Source: Sequoia sempervirens
Lineage: Eukaryota; Streptophyta; Pinopsida; Cupressales; Cupressaceae
Direction of reading: 5' to 3'
Length of the DNA stretch: 64,000 bases
Assembly: GCA_007258455.2 (NCBI GenBank)
Contig: VDFB02000001.1
Span: 17,790,162 to 17,854,161 of the forward strand
Below, piece by piece: positions 1 to 11,179 of this stretch; position 1 is the first letter of the stretch, and the number at the start of each line of letters is the position of its first letter. The translations under genes were made by a program, and so were the position numbers. The notes under the pieces are model-generated. The model worked only from the letters and a program-made list of their open reading frames with translations. It had not been told where the DNA came from and did no database searches.

Positions 1-1615
1 TGAAATAATCCTTGCCTACTATCAACTAGGCCACATGTGGGTCTAGGGTAGGAGGAGGTGCTTGTACCTATGCAAGTTGTGCCTGTAACTGCACTGTCAA
101 ACTCTTAGCCTAAGCCAACTGGCTCTCCAATTGTGCTTGCTACCCCTAAAGTGTCTACACTTGGGCCTGTAGCATATCTATCTATGCCTACTGCACTATA
201 GAGGTGGCCCTGATCAACATATGCCATTTGGTATCACTCCTCAGCCTCTGCATGCCTTGAGCACTACCTAAGATATCGGTCCTCTACCTCATTGACCTCT
301 ACTCCTCCCCTCTGCCATCTTTTCCATCATCCACATTGCCATAATGTGAGCTCTCCTCCCCATCTCCACTCTCCTCCTCATGTCCACTCTCCTCCTCCTC
401 TCCTCCACTAATTGCCTACTCCCCACCTGCCACATCCCCCTATCTCCTCAGCCTCAGCTGTGGTGCCACCAAAATGGGAGCTGACTCATCTGGGTATGTG
501 AACCACATAAATGGGTGTGTATTATAGTAAATAAAGTACTCCTCTGACATACCTACATCAACAATATCGGGTCTACCATCCCATACCTCAGGTTATCAAG
601 TTGTATACTCTATGTCGGTGACCTAATATGAAATCTAGGGTCCCCATCCAGGCTCATCCTTGCATCGTCCATAGTGCACAATGCCCTGAGGCATCCCTTG
701 TGTGAATCCAAATTGTCTCTCTATGCACAAGATCAAAAACCTCTCTATAATGAATGAAGTACGCCCTATCAAAAAATGGGGTATACATACAAACAACATC
801 TTCAACTGATCTGTATCTCACGCCTCACAATCTGTGTATGGCCTCCATATCACTCAATCCATATCATCTAGGGTCTATCTCCAGTACTCTAACTTGCCTA
901 GCTTGGGCTGGACAAGTGCAATAGAATAGGCATACACATATGGCCTACCTAGTGACCTAACTCTTGGACATAGTGGTCTCATCACATCAATATGCTCCCA
1001 TGCCCAGATCTAGAGCAGGGTAATGCCACACGACAAACTCGTCAATCCTCTATATGCCACCTAGTGCAAGTCATGATATACATGAGCTAACATATAGCTC
1101 CCCTAGGCATATCTCCATGGTTGAATCATCATCTACTCGATGATCCTCCCCCACCCAATTGATAGTCCCTTTGATCGGCAATCAAGACAAAAGAAGCCTC
1201 CAATGAATGCACCCAACATTGTAGGTAAGGTCAGATATCCCCCAAAGTCTGCCCATGGCACCTAATATCCTGCTATGTGAACATCACCATACACTCTTCT
1301 TAGTGCCTCTATACCACCTAACTCCTTGTGGTCTTAGAACACAAGGGAGCCTACCATTGGGATCCCCAAAATCCTATATACATCCTCTAGGGTCACCGTC
1401 ATCTCACCCATTGGAAAATGAAAAGTATTGTGCTTAGAATGCCATCTCTCAGCTAGTGCAGTCAATAGTCCTTTGTTGACCCAAATAGGAGGCATCGACA
1501 ACAATGATCCCAACCCACATCCAACTATCAACTGCACATTTGTAGGTGTGAGATCTCGTATCTGATCCTAACCTGTAGGGAAGTGCTCTCTAATTTGGAG
1601 TTTTTTGAAAACCTC
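1..1615 (-). pseudogene. Plant mobile domain (PMD) relic, left copy, 3' end cut by window start
   Basis: The minus-strand reading starts near 1612 and carries the family hallmark of an Ala-Glu-Arg-Trp block, then TFHFPMGEMTVTLEDV and a Leu-Gly-Ile-Pro turn (1537-1334). Further down, after several stops, come LPTMLGAFIGGFF, HVYHDLH and WAWEHIDVMRP. This matches the PMD seen in MAIN/MAIL1-like genes and in transposons. In-frame TGA and TAG codons and at least one frameshift make it non-functional. Many stops look like C-to-T decay at CGA or CAG/TGG codons, as expected for methylated old transposons. It is identical to the right copy. A transposon-borne PMD is more likely than a host MAIN-type gene given the surroundings. 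Confidence 0.75.
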
Positions 1616-2228
1616 CTATTTTTGGTCATCACAAGTGAAATCAATTAGACTCATATCATTGACTCATATCAAAACAATCTATCTAATTCACATCATACAT
1701 ATCAGTGACCCATATCAAACAAATTCATATCAATGACACATATCAAACTCCTACCAAGTACATCATATCATGTGAACCCTATCAAGTGTTCTATCTCAAG
1801 GACTCATATCATGAAATCAATGCAAAATATATCTATTTGAATATCAAATCAATCTATTCTATCATCATTTACTATTTTTTTTCCTTTTCAGGAAAGCAAA
1901 TGTATCAACAATCAAATCATCATCATATTTTTACTTCAGTCACAAATGCAAATATGTTTTCAATCACATCATCTACTATTTGTTTTCTATTGTAGAAAGC
2001 AAATTTATCAGAAGACATGTTAAGCATCTACTCTTTGGAAACAAAGTTATCAACTATCTACTCTTTTCTTTCCACTTTGGGAAACAAAGTTATCAATTCA
2101 TCATTTATCAGCTTCATTATCTTTTCTATCCATATCAACATGATGATAAGACAATTTATTTATCTATTGACCAAAGAAGTAATAATAGATCATCAGTTTC
2201 ATCATACAACATTTTTCCTAAATTTTCC
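1616..2228. other. AT-rich non-coding stretch with CATATCA motifs (also 36751-37363)
   Basis: Short degenerate repeats of the type (A)TCATATCA/GACTCATATCA run from about 1640 to 1830. An A/T-rich stretch with Phe/Ile/Tyr-rich spurious frames follows. I see no domain and no conserved reading frame. It lies just upstream of the minus-strand PMD relic and could be its leader. Confidence 0.5.
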
Positions 2229-2595
2229 TAGATGCGCTAATCTGTGGCCTAAAATCGCTAAAACCCTAAATGTGCTTAAGTTTCCCCCGGATGCACCATT
2301 TTGTGCCCTGAAAGCGCTAAATGAATTCCTCTATGTGCTATCTCCCTATATGCGCTACATCCCTAATCGAATGTGCCATTTCATCTACATGAGGCATGAA
2401 ATCCCTAAAAGTGCTAATCTATTTCCCAATTGCACTAATCTACCAATTTTCTATTTACATCCTATATGCGCTATTTCACCTATTGAATGCGCTAATCTGC
2501 CTAAACCTTCAAAGTGCTAAATTATTTCCTATATGCTCTAAAGGAAACCTCATAAGTGCTACTTTATTTCCTAAAAGCACTAAAACGGACTGTGA
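2229..2595. repeat. Degenerate minisatellite built on TGCGCTAAT/CCTAAA
   Basis: The motif TGCGCTAAT (variants GTGCTAAA, GCGCTACA, GCACTAAT) recurs about every 20-30 bp together with CCCTAAA or TTTCCTA, roughly fifteen times. Open frames here (2017-2520 and 2396-2614) follow the repeat and are compositional artefacts. Copied at 37364-37730. Confidence 0.65.
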
Positions 2596-3157
2596 CAACC
2601 TAAATCCATGCTAAAATGCATCAAAAATTGACTTAAAACAAAAAATTTCAAAGAAAAAAAGATCGAATCAACTCACTGGTGGTTAGTACGTGGCTGGTCT
2701 CTGGGATCGGCTAGCCTGCTTGAATCTATTCCCGTGATAAAGAATCTTCATCTTGCCAAGACCCTGTCAGCACAAAATTAGTAAAGTCAAAAGGTGAAAA
2801 TGACTTGCCCGTTTTGCCCTTTTACCTTTTAAAGGTCAAACAAGGTGATTTTTTGGTGGCATTTTGTTTTTATTTTTATATTTTTTTCAAACTGACTTTA
2901 TTTTTAAACTAGGGCATCTTTTAATCAATTATTAGGAGTTAAATCACTGTGTCCCTCTCATCATCTAAATTTTATCACCAACTCAACATTTTTCTCATCA
3001 TCAGTGATTTATCTCCCGAGGGGGCATCACCAATATCAGACACATTTTTTTTAATCAAGGGCATATTAGGGGAAAAATGAAACAAAACAAATTTCAAAAG
3101 CAGGAATATTTTCTTTGAAGTAATGCGTCTCACATGTCACTTCAAAGATGGGAAAAA

Positions 3158-4430
3158 TGTATATGCATAAAATTGATCATGTCTAATTAATCTTGGCACT
3201 TAACTAAATATTTATTGTTTAATCAATCTCTCTAAAAGTTCCCTACATATGATTAAATTTAATTAATTTAATGATATTGTTCATTCACTTTATTCTTCTA
3301 CCATGATTAAATAAACTCACTTTATTTAATTATTTCACATTCATATTTCTACTTGATTAATTAAATAAATACCCTTTATTTATTTTAATTAATTATCACC
3401 TTTTGAATTTAATTAAGTTTTTTGATTTAATAAAATTTAAATATTTCCTTTCACCTATTCAAATCTTCCTTCTAATTAATTAAATATTATATTTAATTAA
3501 TTTTATCCACATGTCATTTCCTAAAAAAATAATTAAATATATTTATTTAATTAAATGTCCATATCTTTTCAAATCATAATAAAATATTTTATTTAATTAT
3601 GAAATCTTTTATTATTCTTCAAATATTAATTAAATATTTTATTTAATTAATAAAAATCTTCCACGTCACCAATAAATAAATAATTGAATTTATAATTCAT
3701 TATTTATCCTAAATATTTCCAAAATCTCACAAAAGGATGTTTTTTACAATTCATCTTTATCATCTCATCTTATCTTTTCCATGAAAAAGGAAACAAATCT
3801 TGCTTTCTAGTTTTCTTTTATTTTTCTCTCTAGTCTTCTCCATCTTTGACCGTTTGATCTACCAAGAATTTTCACAATCGTTGATCGTATCAGCTAATCA
3901 AAATCTATCGTACACTCCATAAATACCCATGTGAACCCAAGCATTGGTTAAACATAGATATGCATGTATTAGAGCTTAATTGCATTCTAGCATTCCCATT
4001 ATCAGTTTTAGTATTTAGAGCATTTCGTAATCTCACATTTCTAGTAATCATAGCACATTAATCATATCTTAGGATAGTATGCATTTATCTTTAATCTTGT
4101 TCTCTAGGAAGACCATTTGTTGAGCCTGGCACAAGATCTAAGAGCAAGCTAGAATCGACAAAAACACTAGAGATAGAGGACAATGCAACGTCTTTGAAGC
4201 ATAAACAAAGTTTTCATTTCTTTCCTTTATTTTATGCTTTGATTTAAAGTTTCATTGGTGTGTTTGATTTTATGTTTTTAAATCTACATTTATTTCATAC
4301 ATATAAAATTGATCACACATTATCCATTTTTCAAAAAATAATTTATAGGCTCGTAAGACCCATTATTTTTTATCGAGAGGCACGTTTCACTTGAAAAATT
4401 ACTTAAATCCCAACAAACAACATTCACCGC
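3158..4430 (+). mobile_element. LTR-like segment (candidate Gypsy LTR), left copy
   Basis: A purine-rich tract TTCAAAGATGGGAAAAA (3141-3157) is followed by TGTATATGC. This mirrors the tract and TGTAGACATG start at 31931-31944. Downstream lies AT-rich DNA dominated by TTAATTAAATATTT motifs, then a denser stretch. The 3' boundary is a guess and I see no matching second LTR nearby. It may be a solo or truncated LTR. Copied at 38293-39565. Confidence 0.35.
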
Positions 4431-5992
4431 ATCCATATCCTAAAAACCCACCTTCAAAACCCACTAGTGGGACCCATTCACCACCTTGCGCGAATGAGTT
4501 CCCTCTGGTGGGACGCATTCACCAAGGGTGGCGAATGTGTCCCTTTTGGGGGAAAATTTAATTTTGAGTGGGAATTCAATAAATTCAACTTAATTTTTCA
4601 GTGAATGTCAGCATCTTAGGTCTAAATAATGGGAAAAATAGATGTTTTGGTTATAAATACTCATCTTAAGTCATTTAATAGATCTCTTAATCATTTTCAC
4701 AAGAGCAAATTCTAAAGTGGAGTCTTCTACAAGTCTCATTAGTAAAGTTGAAGTTTCAAGGTAGAAAACTAGGGTTTTTGTAGGTCTTGAAGCTCACCTT
4801 TTGATCAAGATTCAACCTTGCAAAGGGTTGATGATGGTTTTCTATGGTGAATCATGGAGAAATCTAGGTTGAGGAGATGCAACTAGCCATCGAATTGCAC
4901 CTAAAGACTTGTTTTCAAAGTGATTACATCTTCCATTTCTTCTCTATCTTCATATTAAGGTTTACATTTTATTTACATTCCATTTGTAGGTCATTTTATC
5001 TCCATTTTTTATGTGTTGTAGGAATTCTAGGGTTAAGATTTTGCATCACTCAAATCACATTTGCATTTCTTATTCTAGCACAATAGAATGGGGTTTTTAT
5101 ACATACTTTAGAGTTTCCTAGTCTTTAACACACTTAAGTCTAGGGTTTTATGCAGATTTTTCTCTATTTAAGTTTTAATTACCTAACTAGGGGTTTGAAT
5201 AACGAAAACTCCCCTTTAGAAAAATAATTTTAACCTATTTTGTAGGAATTTTCTAAGATCCTAATTCAGGTTTCCATCAAAAAATGTTGTATAGGTGTCA
5301 AGGTGCAGATCAAAGACTTGAAATCGTATAAATTTGAAAGTGGATTAATTCGCAATGCATGGAAAATGAGTCCCTCCCGAGGTGAACTTTTGAGTTAGAT
5401 GTAGATCCTGGTACCCAACTGGAAGAAAACAGTTTCTAGGTAGAATGACCTTGACCTAGGACTGATTTTCCCAAGGTGGTGAATGAGTCCCATTTACCTC
5501 AAAAGTCAGTATTGCTAGATTTCTAGATTGCTTTCAAGTCCTTTTCAGATTTACAGGTGCACATATTCTAAAAAACAACTTTCTTCTTAGTTAAATTTGC
5601 ATTTTCATTCATCCTTTTAGGCCTTTTGTAAATCACATTGTGTTTTCAAACATTACATATTTCCTAGGTTTTGCATTCATAATTAGTTAATTACTTATTT
5701 TAGTTGCATTTGAAATATCTCATTTAGCCTTAATTACATCATACACTTCATAATTTGAGTGAACCACTTTATTTTTGTGAGGTTTATCTCTCTCCTTTTA
5801 GGTGAAACATCATAAGAGTGCAAGAGTAAGCCTGATGCCCAAAAATCTATGGTTCACCCATAACAAACTGTTCATTACCATAGTTTTCCTCTTCCATGTT
5901 GAATGTTTTAAAGTTGATTTACAATCATATTATGTTGTTGTTCTTAATTATTTTACTAATAGTTCTTTTAGAATTTACCTATTTATCTATAG
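4431..5992. other. Non-coding retroelement-like DNA with TATA-like motif and hairpins (also 39566-41127)
   Basis: Contains a TATA-like GGTTATAAATACTC near 4644 followed by leader-like DNA with AAAACTAGGGTTTTTG, reminiscent of an LTR U3/R boundary. Two adjacent hairpins sit at 4469-4543 and a third copy of their motif at about 5471-5490. No convincing coding region; the frames at 4877-5086 and 5802-6032 show no recognisable domain. Confidence 0.4.
4469..4543. repeat. Pair of imperfect hairpins sharing a CATTCACC/GAATG stem
   Basis: GGGACCCATTCACC (4469-4482) pairs with GAATGAGTTCCC (4492-4503). GGGACGCATTCACC (4510-4523) pairs with GGTGGCGAATGTGTCCC (4527-4543). The arms of both stems are variants of one sequence. 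Repeated at 39604-39678 in the right copy. Confidence 0.6.
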
Positions 5993-6626
5993 TGGTATGT
6001 GTAGGATCATCATAGAAAAAACAAGCCCTTAATTGGCGAAAAATTCAAAAAAAATAGAGTTAGGCAACTTGATGTAAAAATTTGAATAAGCTATCTATAT
6101 TATTTCAAAAATATGTAAGAATAAAATCTGTAGAAAATTGAATGTAGTTTATAAACTACTAGGTTTACTTAAAATAAAAAATCAATTTGGTAAAACTTTG
6201 AAATTTTAATCAGTATGCTTAAATTTAGGGAAAAATAAGGCATCTCTGACCACCATAACCACAATAAAATGATAATATTTTTTAATATTTTAGATATAAG
6301 TAGATGACTCATGTCGATATGATGCATATTTTCTTGTAATTTTTTCCAAGTAAATAATTAATTATGATTTTTTATTACAAATTTTAAAATATAAAACTCA
6401 TACGTCGACCACCTTAACTTGGTCAAAACTTCATGAAATTCATTTTTTTAATCCTATAGTATGTGATGCATGTTTTAGATTCAAAAAATGTGATACCATT
6501 TGAAAGCTATAGAAAAAACCCTTTAAAAACCCTTTTCATTTCATCAATTTTGGGTAAGAAAAAAGTCGTTAGCCACATACCCATCATATCACCACTTTTT
6601 GGACCATCATGATCCTGCATGTAGCT
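5993..6626. mobile_element. TIR element D, internally deleted (left copy)
   Basis: Starts TGGTATGTGTAGGATCATC and ends GGACCATCATGATCCTGCAT, the decayed inverted ends of the family defined at 43149-43941. It is about 160 bp shorter than full copies: sequence jumps from GAAAGCTAT (near 6505) straight to the CCTTTAAAAACCC block, dropping the segment that lies between two GAAAGCTAA motifs in full copies. No coding capacity, so non-autonomous. Confidence 0.7.
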
Positions 6627-7511
6627 TGAATTTATAATTGAGAATCCAAGTTTAAGATAGATTTTCTGTCTTATATCAATTAGGAAAATAGACAAGACCC
6701 ACAAGTAAATGATAGATAATACAAAGAACATACATAGATGAAAGAAATTGGCAGTAGGCCAAAGGTTTCCATCCATATGACATCTACATGTGATTGTTAA
6801 ATTTTATTCCAATACATCTTACAATAGTTACTTAGGGTGCTTTCCTTGAAACAATATGTTCCATCGTACACCAACAACACCATGCATTAACCTTGATGTG
6901 ATTAAATCCTTACCATGATGTTTCAGCACAAGAAGGCAACCAACTCAACCACCGCTAATCCTTCTTTCCAATTTCACCTTTTGTCTATAACATTTAGTAC
7001 TAAATAAGTGTTATTCCAACACCTCTTATACAATTAGTCTATTTTTCCTCAATATATATTTATATATATATATATATATATATACGCATATGTATCTATC
7101 TATGTTTCCAACCATTAATTTTTACATATAGTTCACATTGTATGTATATATATGTATGTATGTGTGTATAGATATATATACATGTATGCATGTGTGTGTG
7201 TGTGTATACATGTATGTCTGTGTGTTAATATATATATATATATATACATATACACACATATACATGCATTGTTGTTGGTGTTTAGAAAGGACAAGCTATA
7301 TTGGATTGAGTTGTTGGAACATGGAATAATTTCAAATAGATAGTTTACAATAGACTAATTTTGTTGAATATCAATTCTATCTATGCAGTATTATAAATGA
7401 AACAATATAGATATACAATAAAAGAGGTTATCACTATCTAATATAAATAGAAAGAGATAAAATGGAATATTTTGAGTACATTCCATCTTGGTAAAGAATT
7501 GTTAATAAGGG
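6627..7511. other. Non-coding stretch with TA and CA/TA microsatellites (left copy)
   Basis: No supported gene. A (TA)n run sits at about 7057-7084, and a compound TATG/TGTG/TA tract at about 7136-7262. The short frames at 7138-7343 simply translate the microsatellite. The counterpart is 41771-42801, where the compound tract is greatly expanded. Confidence 0.6.
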
Positions 7512-9048
7512 GGGTATGTGCAGGATCATGATGGGCCAAAAAGTGGCAGTATGATGGGTATGTGGCTGGCAACTATTTTTTTACTCAAAATTGATGAAAC
7601 GAAAAGGGTTTTTAAAGGATATTCTCAGCTCTCCAATGATATAAATTATGCTTTACTTTGAATTTAATAAGTAATTATTATTCATTTTCTATTCAAATTA
7701 CAACTAAATTCCAGATTGATAGGCTGATTGAAAAAAATCTATAGCTTTCAAATGGTATCACATTTTTGAATCCAATAGTCGCCACATTCTATGCTTCACA
7801 TACTATAGGATTAGAAAAAGAAAAATTGAATTTCATGAATTTTGACCAAGGGTATGTGCAAGATCATCATGGAAAACAGGCCCTTATGTGGCAAAAAATT
7901 CAAAACATCGAGTTAGGCAACTTGATGTAAAATTTGAATAAGTTATCTATATTATTTCAAAAATATGTAAGAATAGAATCAGAAAAAATTGAATGTAGTT
8001 TCTAAACTACTAGGTTTTTAAAAAGAAAAATCTATTTTTGAAAATTTGAAATTTCAATGTAGTGGTACTTAAATTTCAAGGAAAAAAATAAGTAGCGATG
8101 TCTAACCACCCTAACCACAATAAAATGATAATATATGTTTATAATATTTTATATATAAGTAGATGACTCATGCCCTAATGTGATGCATATTTTTTTTAAT
8201 TTTTTTCCAAGTAAATAATTAATTATGAATTTTTATTACAACTTTTAAAAATATAAACTTCATTATCGACCACCTTAACTTAGTCCAAAACTTTATGAAA
8301 TTCAATTTTATTTTTTGTCTACCATTGTGCCGAAGCATAGAATGTGATGCATGTTTTAAGTTCAACAAATGTGATATTGTTTGAAAGCTAATGTTTTTTA
8401 ATCAACCTATCAATCGGGACTTTAGTCATAATTTGAATAGAAAATGAATAATAAATACTTATTAAATTCAAAGTAAAACATAATTCATATTGATAGAAAG
8501 CTAAGAATCTCCTTTAAAAGCCCTTTTCATTTCATCAATTTTGGGTAAAACAATAGTCATTAGCCACATACCCATCATATTGCCACTTTTTGGCCCATCA
8601 TGATCCTGCACATACCCTTAAGGTGTGGTCAGGACATACAAGTTTTTATATTTTTTAAAAAAAGTTGTAAATAAAAATTCATAATTAATTATTTACTTGG
8701 AAAAAATTACAAAAATATGCATCACATGGGGCATAGTCCTCTACTTATATCTAAAATATTTTATTGTGGTTAGGAATTGATCAGGGCGAGACACCTACTT
8801 CTTATTTTTCCTAAAAATTTAAGTACCACTACATTGAAATTTTAATTTTCACCAAATAGATTTTCTTTTTAAACAAGCCTAGTAGTTTACAAACTAAATT
8901 CAATTTTCTACATATTCTATTCTTACATATTTTTGAAATAGTATAGATAACTTATTCAAATTTTTACGTCAAGTTGCCTAACTCTGATTTTTCTAATTTT
9001 TTTGCCACTTAAGGGCCTATTTTTTCCATGATGATCCTGAACATACCC
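7512..9048. mobile_element. TIR element E, split by nested element F (left copy)
   Basis: The left end is GGGTATGTGCAGGATCATG at 7512. The right end is CATGATGATCCTGAACATACCC, ending at 9048. Element F (7850-8617) splits it: the left part ends TTTGACCAA and the right part resumes at TTAAGGTGTGGTCAGG. AAGG adjoins both outer ends, apart from one extra G on the left, suggesting a 4-bp target duplication. No coding capacity. Confidence 0.75.
7850..8617. mobile_element. TIR element F nested in E (left copy)
   Basis: GGGTATGTGCAAGATCATCATGG at 7850 faces CCATCATGATCCTGCACATACCC ending at 8617. Here the left target bases GTTAA seen in the right copy are missing. About 768 bp with no reading frame of note. 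Confidence 0.75.
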
Positions 9049-9640
9049 AAGGATCTATTATGGGACTTGAAAAGAGAGCAATGGAAAGAATGTCAAATGC
9101 AATGGATAGAATATATTATTTTTTTTGAAGGAAAGTGCATCAGAGAATTTGTGTGACCATGTATATAACCAACAAGAAATATATGGTGGCAGGGAGAAAA
9201 AGTTGCAAATGGATAGCTGGTCTCCTCCACACGATATTTGCATCATGAGGCTTCGCAAGCTCTAGCCAAACCCCCAAACAAGAAAGACACACTTATTCTA
9301 AATATTATTGACACAAAGCGAAAAGATATTGAATTTCCTCAAACATAGAGATACACACAAACACCCACACATATATGTATTGAAATCCCCAAAGTATTGA
9401 GAGTTGCTTGTGACAGTTACAGATCTTCCTACATATAGTGGTAGTGGGGCAGGTGGTTGCTTCGATACGCGGAAGTAGAAGGCAAGTATTTTCCTATGTG
9501 AGAAATTTTGATTAGACAAGCCAATTGTTATGTAGATTGCTTGTTTTGTATCAATATGTTTGATGTGGGTTTCGATCATCTGTCATTTATATCTAATTCT
9601 TAAAGTGTCTTCCTAATAGTTCTTTTACAATTTCTCTATA
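9049..9640. other. Non-coding stretch, nothing recognised (also 44387-44978)
   Basis: Two minus-strand frames (9058-9258 and 9298-9579) are free of stops but show no domain and no repeats of functional interest. Identical in the right copy. I see no gene here. Confidence 0.5.
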
Positions 9641-9908
9641 TTGTAAAACATATTGATAGAAGACAAGCAATTTATGTAATAATTGAGTTCTCAATTGAAA
9701 AATCAAGCTACATTGTTTGGCACTAAATATTATAGAGAATTAGGGAAACTATAAAAGAGATTTTTATGCATTTAATATCTCTCTATTTTTTCTTGGGATT
9801 ATAGTGGTTTTCATTTGATAGTAGAGTATTGTACAAATTGTTCGGTCTGCCTCTATTTTATAGCAAATTGGAGGGTTTTAAAACTCTTGTGCTCCAGAAC
9901 CTGTGAGT

Positions 9909-9944
<36 letters not shown>

Positions 9945-10520
9945 TGCATGTTGTAGTTTTCCAAACCAAAATGTTCATTATCATAGTTTTCCTATTCTAT
10001 TATCCATATTTTAATGTTCTATTTCATGTAGGTTTTGAAAATCTCTCATTTTTCTTTGATTGTTAAGTATTTTTGTAATAGGTCAATGAAATGCATGTAT
10101 AGATTTGAGTTTGTAGAATATTCCTGCTTACCAGAGATTCTATCACTATATAGGCAAGTTGTGACAACAAATTCTATGTAATAGTTGGCTTGTCAATTCA
10201 AAATTGATGCTACATTATTTGCCACTAAATATTGTAGATAAAGTAGGGAAATTGTTAAATGACTATTAGGGAAAAGACATAAGAATCATTGGTAGCACTG
10301 GAGATGTCCCAAAATTTGCAGCATATTCCTACTTACCAAAGATTCTATCACTATGTAGGCAAGTTGTGAAAAATAATTCTATGTTATAGTAGGCTTGTCA
10401 ATTCAAAATTGATGCTACATTATTTGCCACTAAATATTGTAGATAAAATAGGGAAATTATGAAACAACAATTAGGGAAAAGACATAAGAATCATTCTTAG
10501 CATTGGAGATGTCCCAACTG
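9641..10520. repeat. Degenerate tandem repeat, ~206-bp unit (left copy)
   Basis: Two clear units start at about 10112 and 10318, each running from ATTCCT(G/A)CTTACCA through GGCTTGTCAATTCAAAATTGATGCTACATT to GGAGATGTCCCAA. A weaker unit lies at 9643-9760. The same core (TTCTATGTAATAGTT, TTGTCAA, ACTAAATATTGTA) reappears at 63860-64000. A (TA)n run at 9911-9941 interrupts the region. No coding frame. Confidence 0.7.
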
Positions 10521-10836
10521 GTGGAGATGTGAGCAGTGTTTTTTTATGGGATCATGGAGCTTGGTAACTACGTGGGCTTACAATGGTGTAGTTGGTCTCC
10601 TTGATACATAGAGGTTGAATGGTAAGTATTTGGTGATGCAAGTATTAATGCATTCTATTGTGGTTGTATGGTGGGGATAGTCGAAGTAAATGCAGTTGGA
10701 CAAAGTAAATGGGTTATTGAATGTCGTAGTTTGGGAAAGTGTACTTTGATTAAGTTGCATTGTGAAAACAACCATTTTGGTGCTAGTTACTTATATATAC
10801 ATGTATACATATATACATATATATATGTATATATAT

Positions 10837-10887
<51 letters not shown>

Positions 10888-11079
10888 ATATAAATGTATA
10901 TACATGTGTACATATATGTATATTGCATAAATATATGTATCTATGTTATACTAAATAGTTATGTTCAAGCTCCCCTATTTCTCTATAATACTAAATTTCA
11001 GATAATGCACCTCATCTTATACAATTGCTCTATTTGTTAGTAGGCTAAAAACAATGTGGGCACCATAGTAAAATAAAAA
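10521..11079. other. Non-coding stretch with CA/TA microsatellite, ends at gap (also 45859-46417)
   Basis: A compound (TA)n(CA)n(TA)n tract lies at about 10788-10885. Frames at 10578-10958 overlap it and have no recognisable domain. The right copy is identical and continues beyond 46417. Confidence 0.6.
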
Positions 11080-11179
11080 NNNNNNNNNNNNNNNNNNNNN
11101 NNNNNNNNNNNNNNNNNNNNNNNNNNNNNNNNNNNNNNNNNNNNNNNNNNNNNNNNNNNNNNNNNNNNNNNNNNNNNNN
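11080..11179. other. Assembly gap, 100 N
   Basis: Exactly 100 Ns, a placeholder length commonly used for scaffold joins of unknown size. The left contig ends inside the duplicated segment. The right contig begins inside a Gypsy integrase. Real adjacency of the two sides is not shown by the sequence. Confidence 0.99.

Larger units (their letters stand above)
1..11079. repeat. Near-identical copy of 35136-46417 (left copy, truncated by window start and gap)
   Basis: Base 1 corresponds to base 35136. The offset is 35135 up to about 6.2 kb, 35144 near 6.5 kb and 35338 from about 9 kb on. Long stretches read by eye are identical, including all non-coding reading frames. Differences concentrate in the TIR elements (6.16-6.43 kb and 7.5-8.9 kb) and in a TA/CA microsatellite (7.1-7.25 kb). 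The copy stops exactly at the first N. A genuine recent segmental duplication is possible, but an uncollapsed contig overlap or haplotype is more likely. Confidence 0.95.

Noticed and set aside
2017..2520. 167-residue + strand frame
   Set aside because: Runs through the AT-rich leader and TGCGCTAAT minisatellite, has no domain, and is preserved in the second copy only because the DNA is identical.
3158..4430. Pairing of this LTR-like segment with 31944-33000 as one LTR pair
   Set aside because: Only the purine tract and first bases are alike. The bodies do not align by eye, and the left copy lies in the probably misplaced contig.
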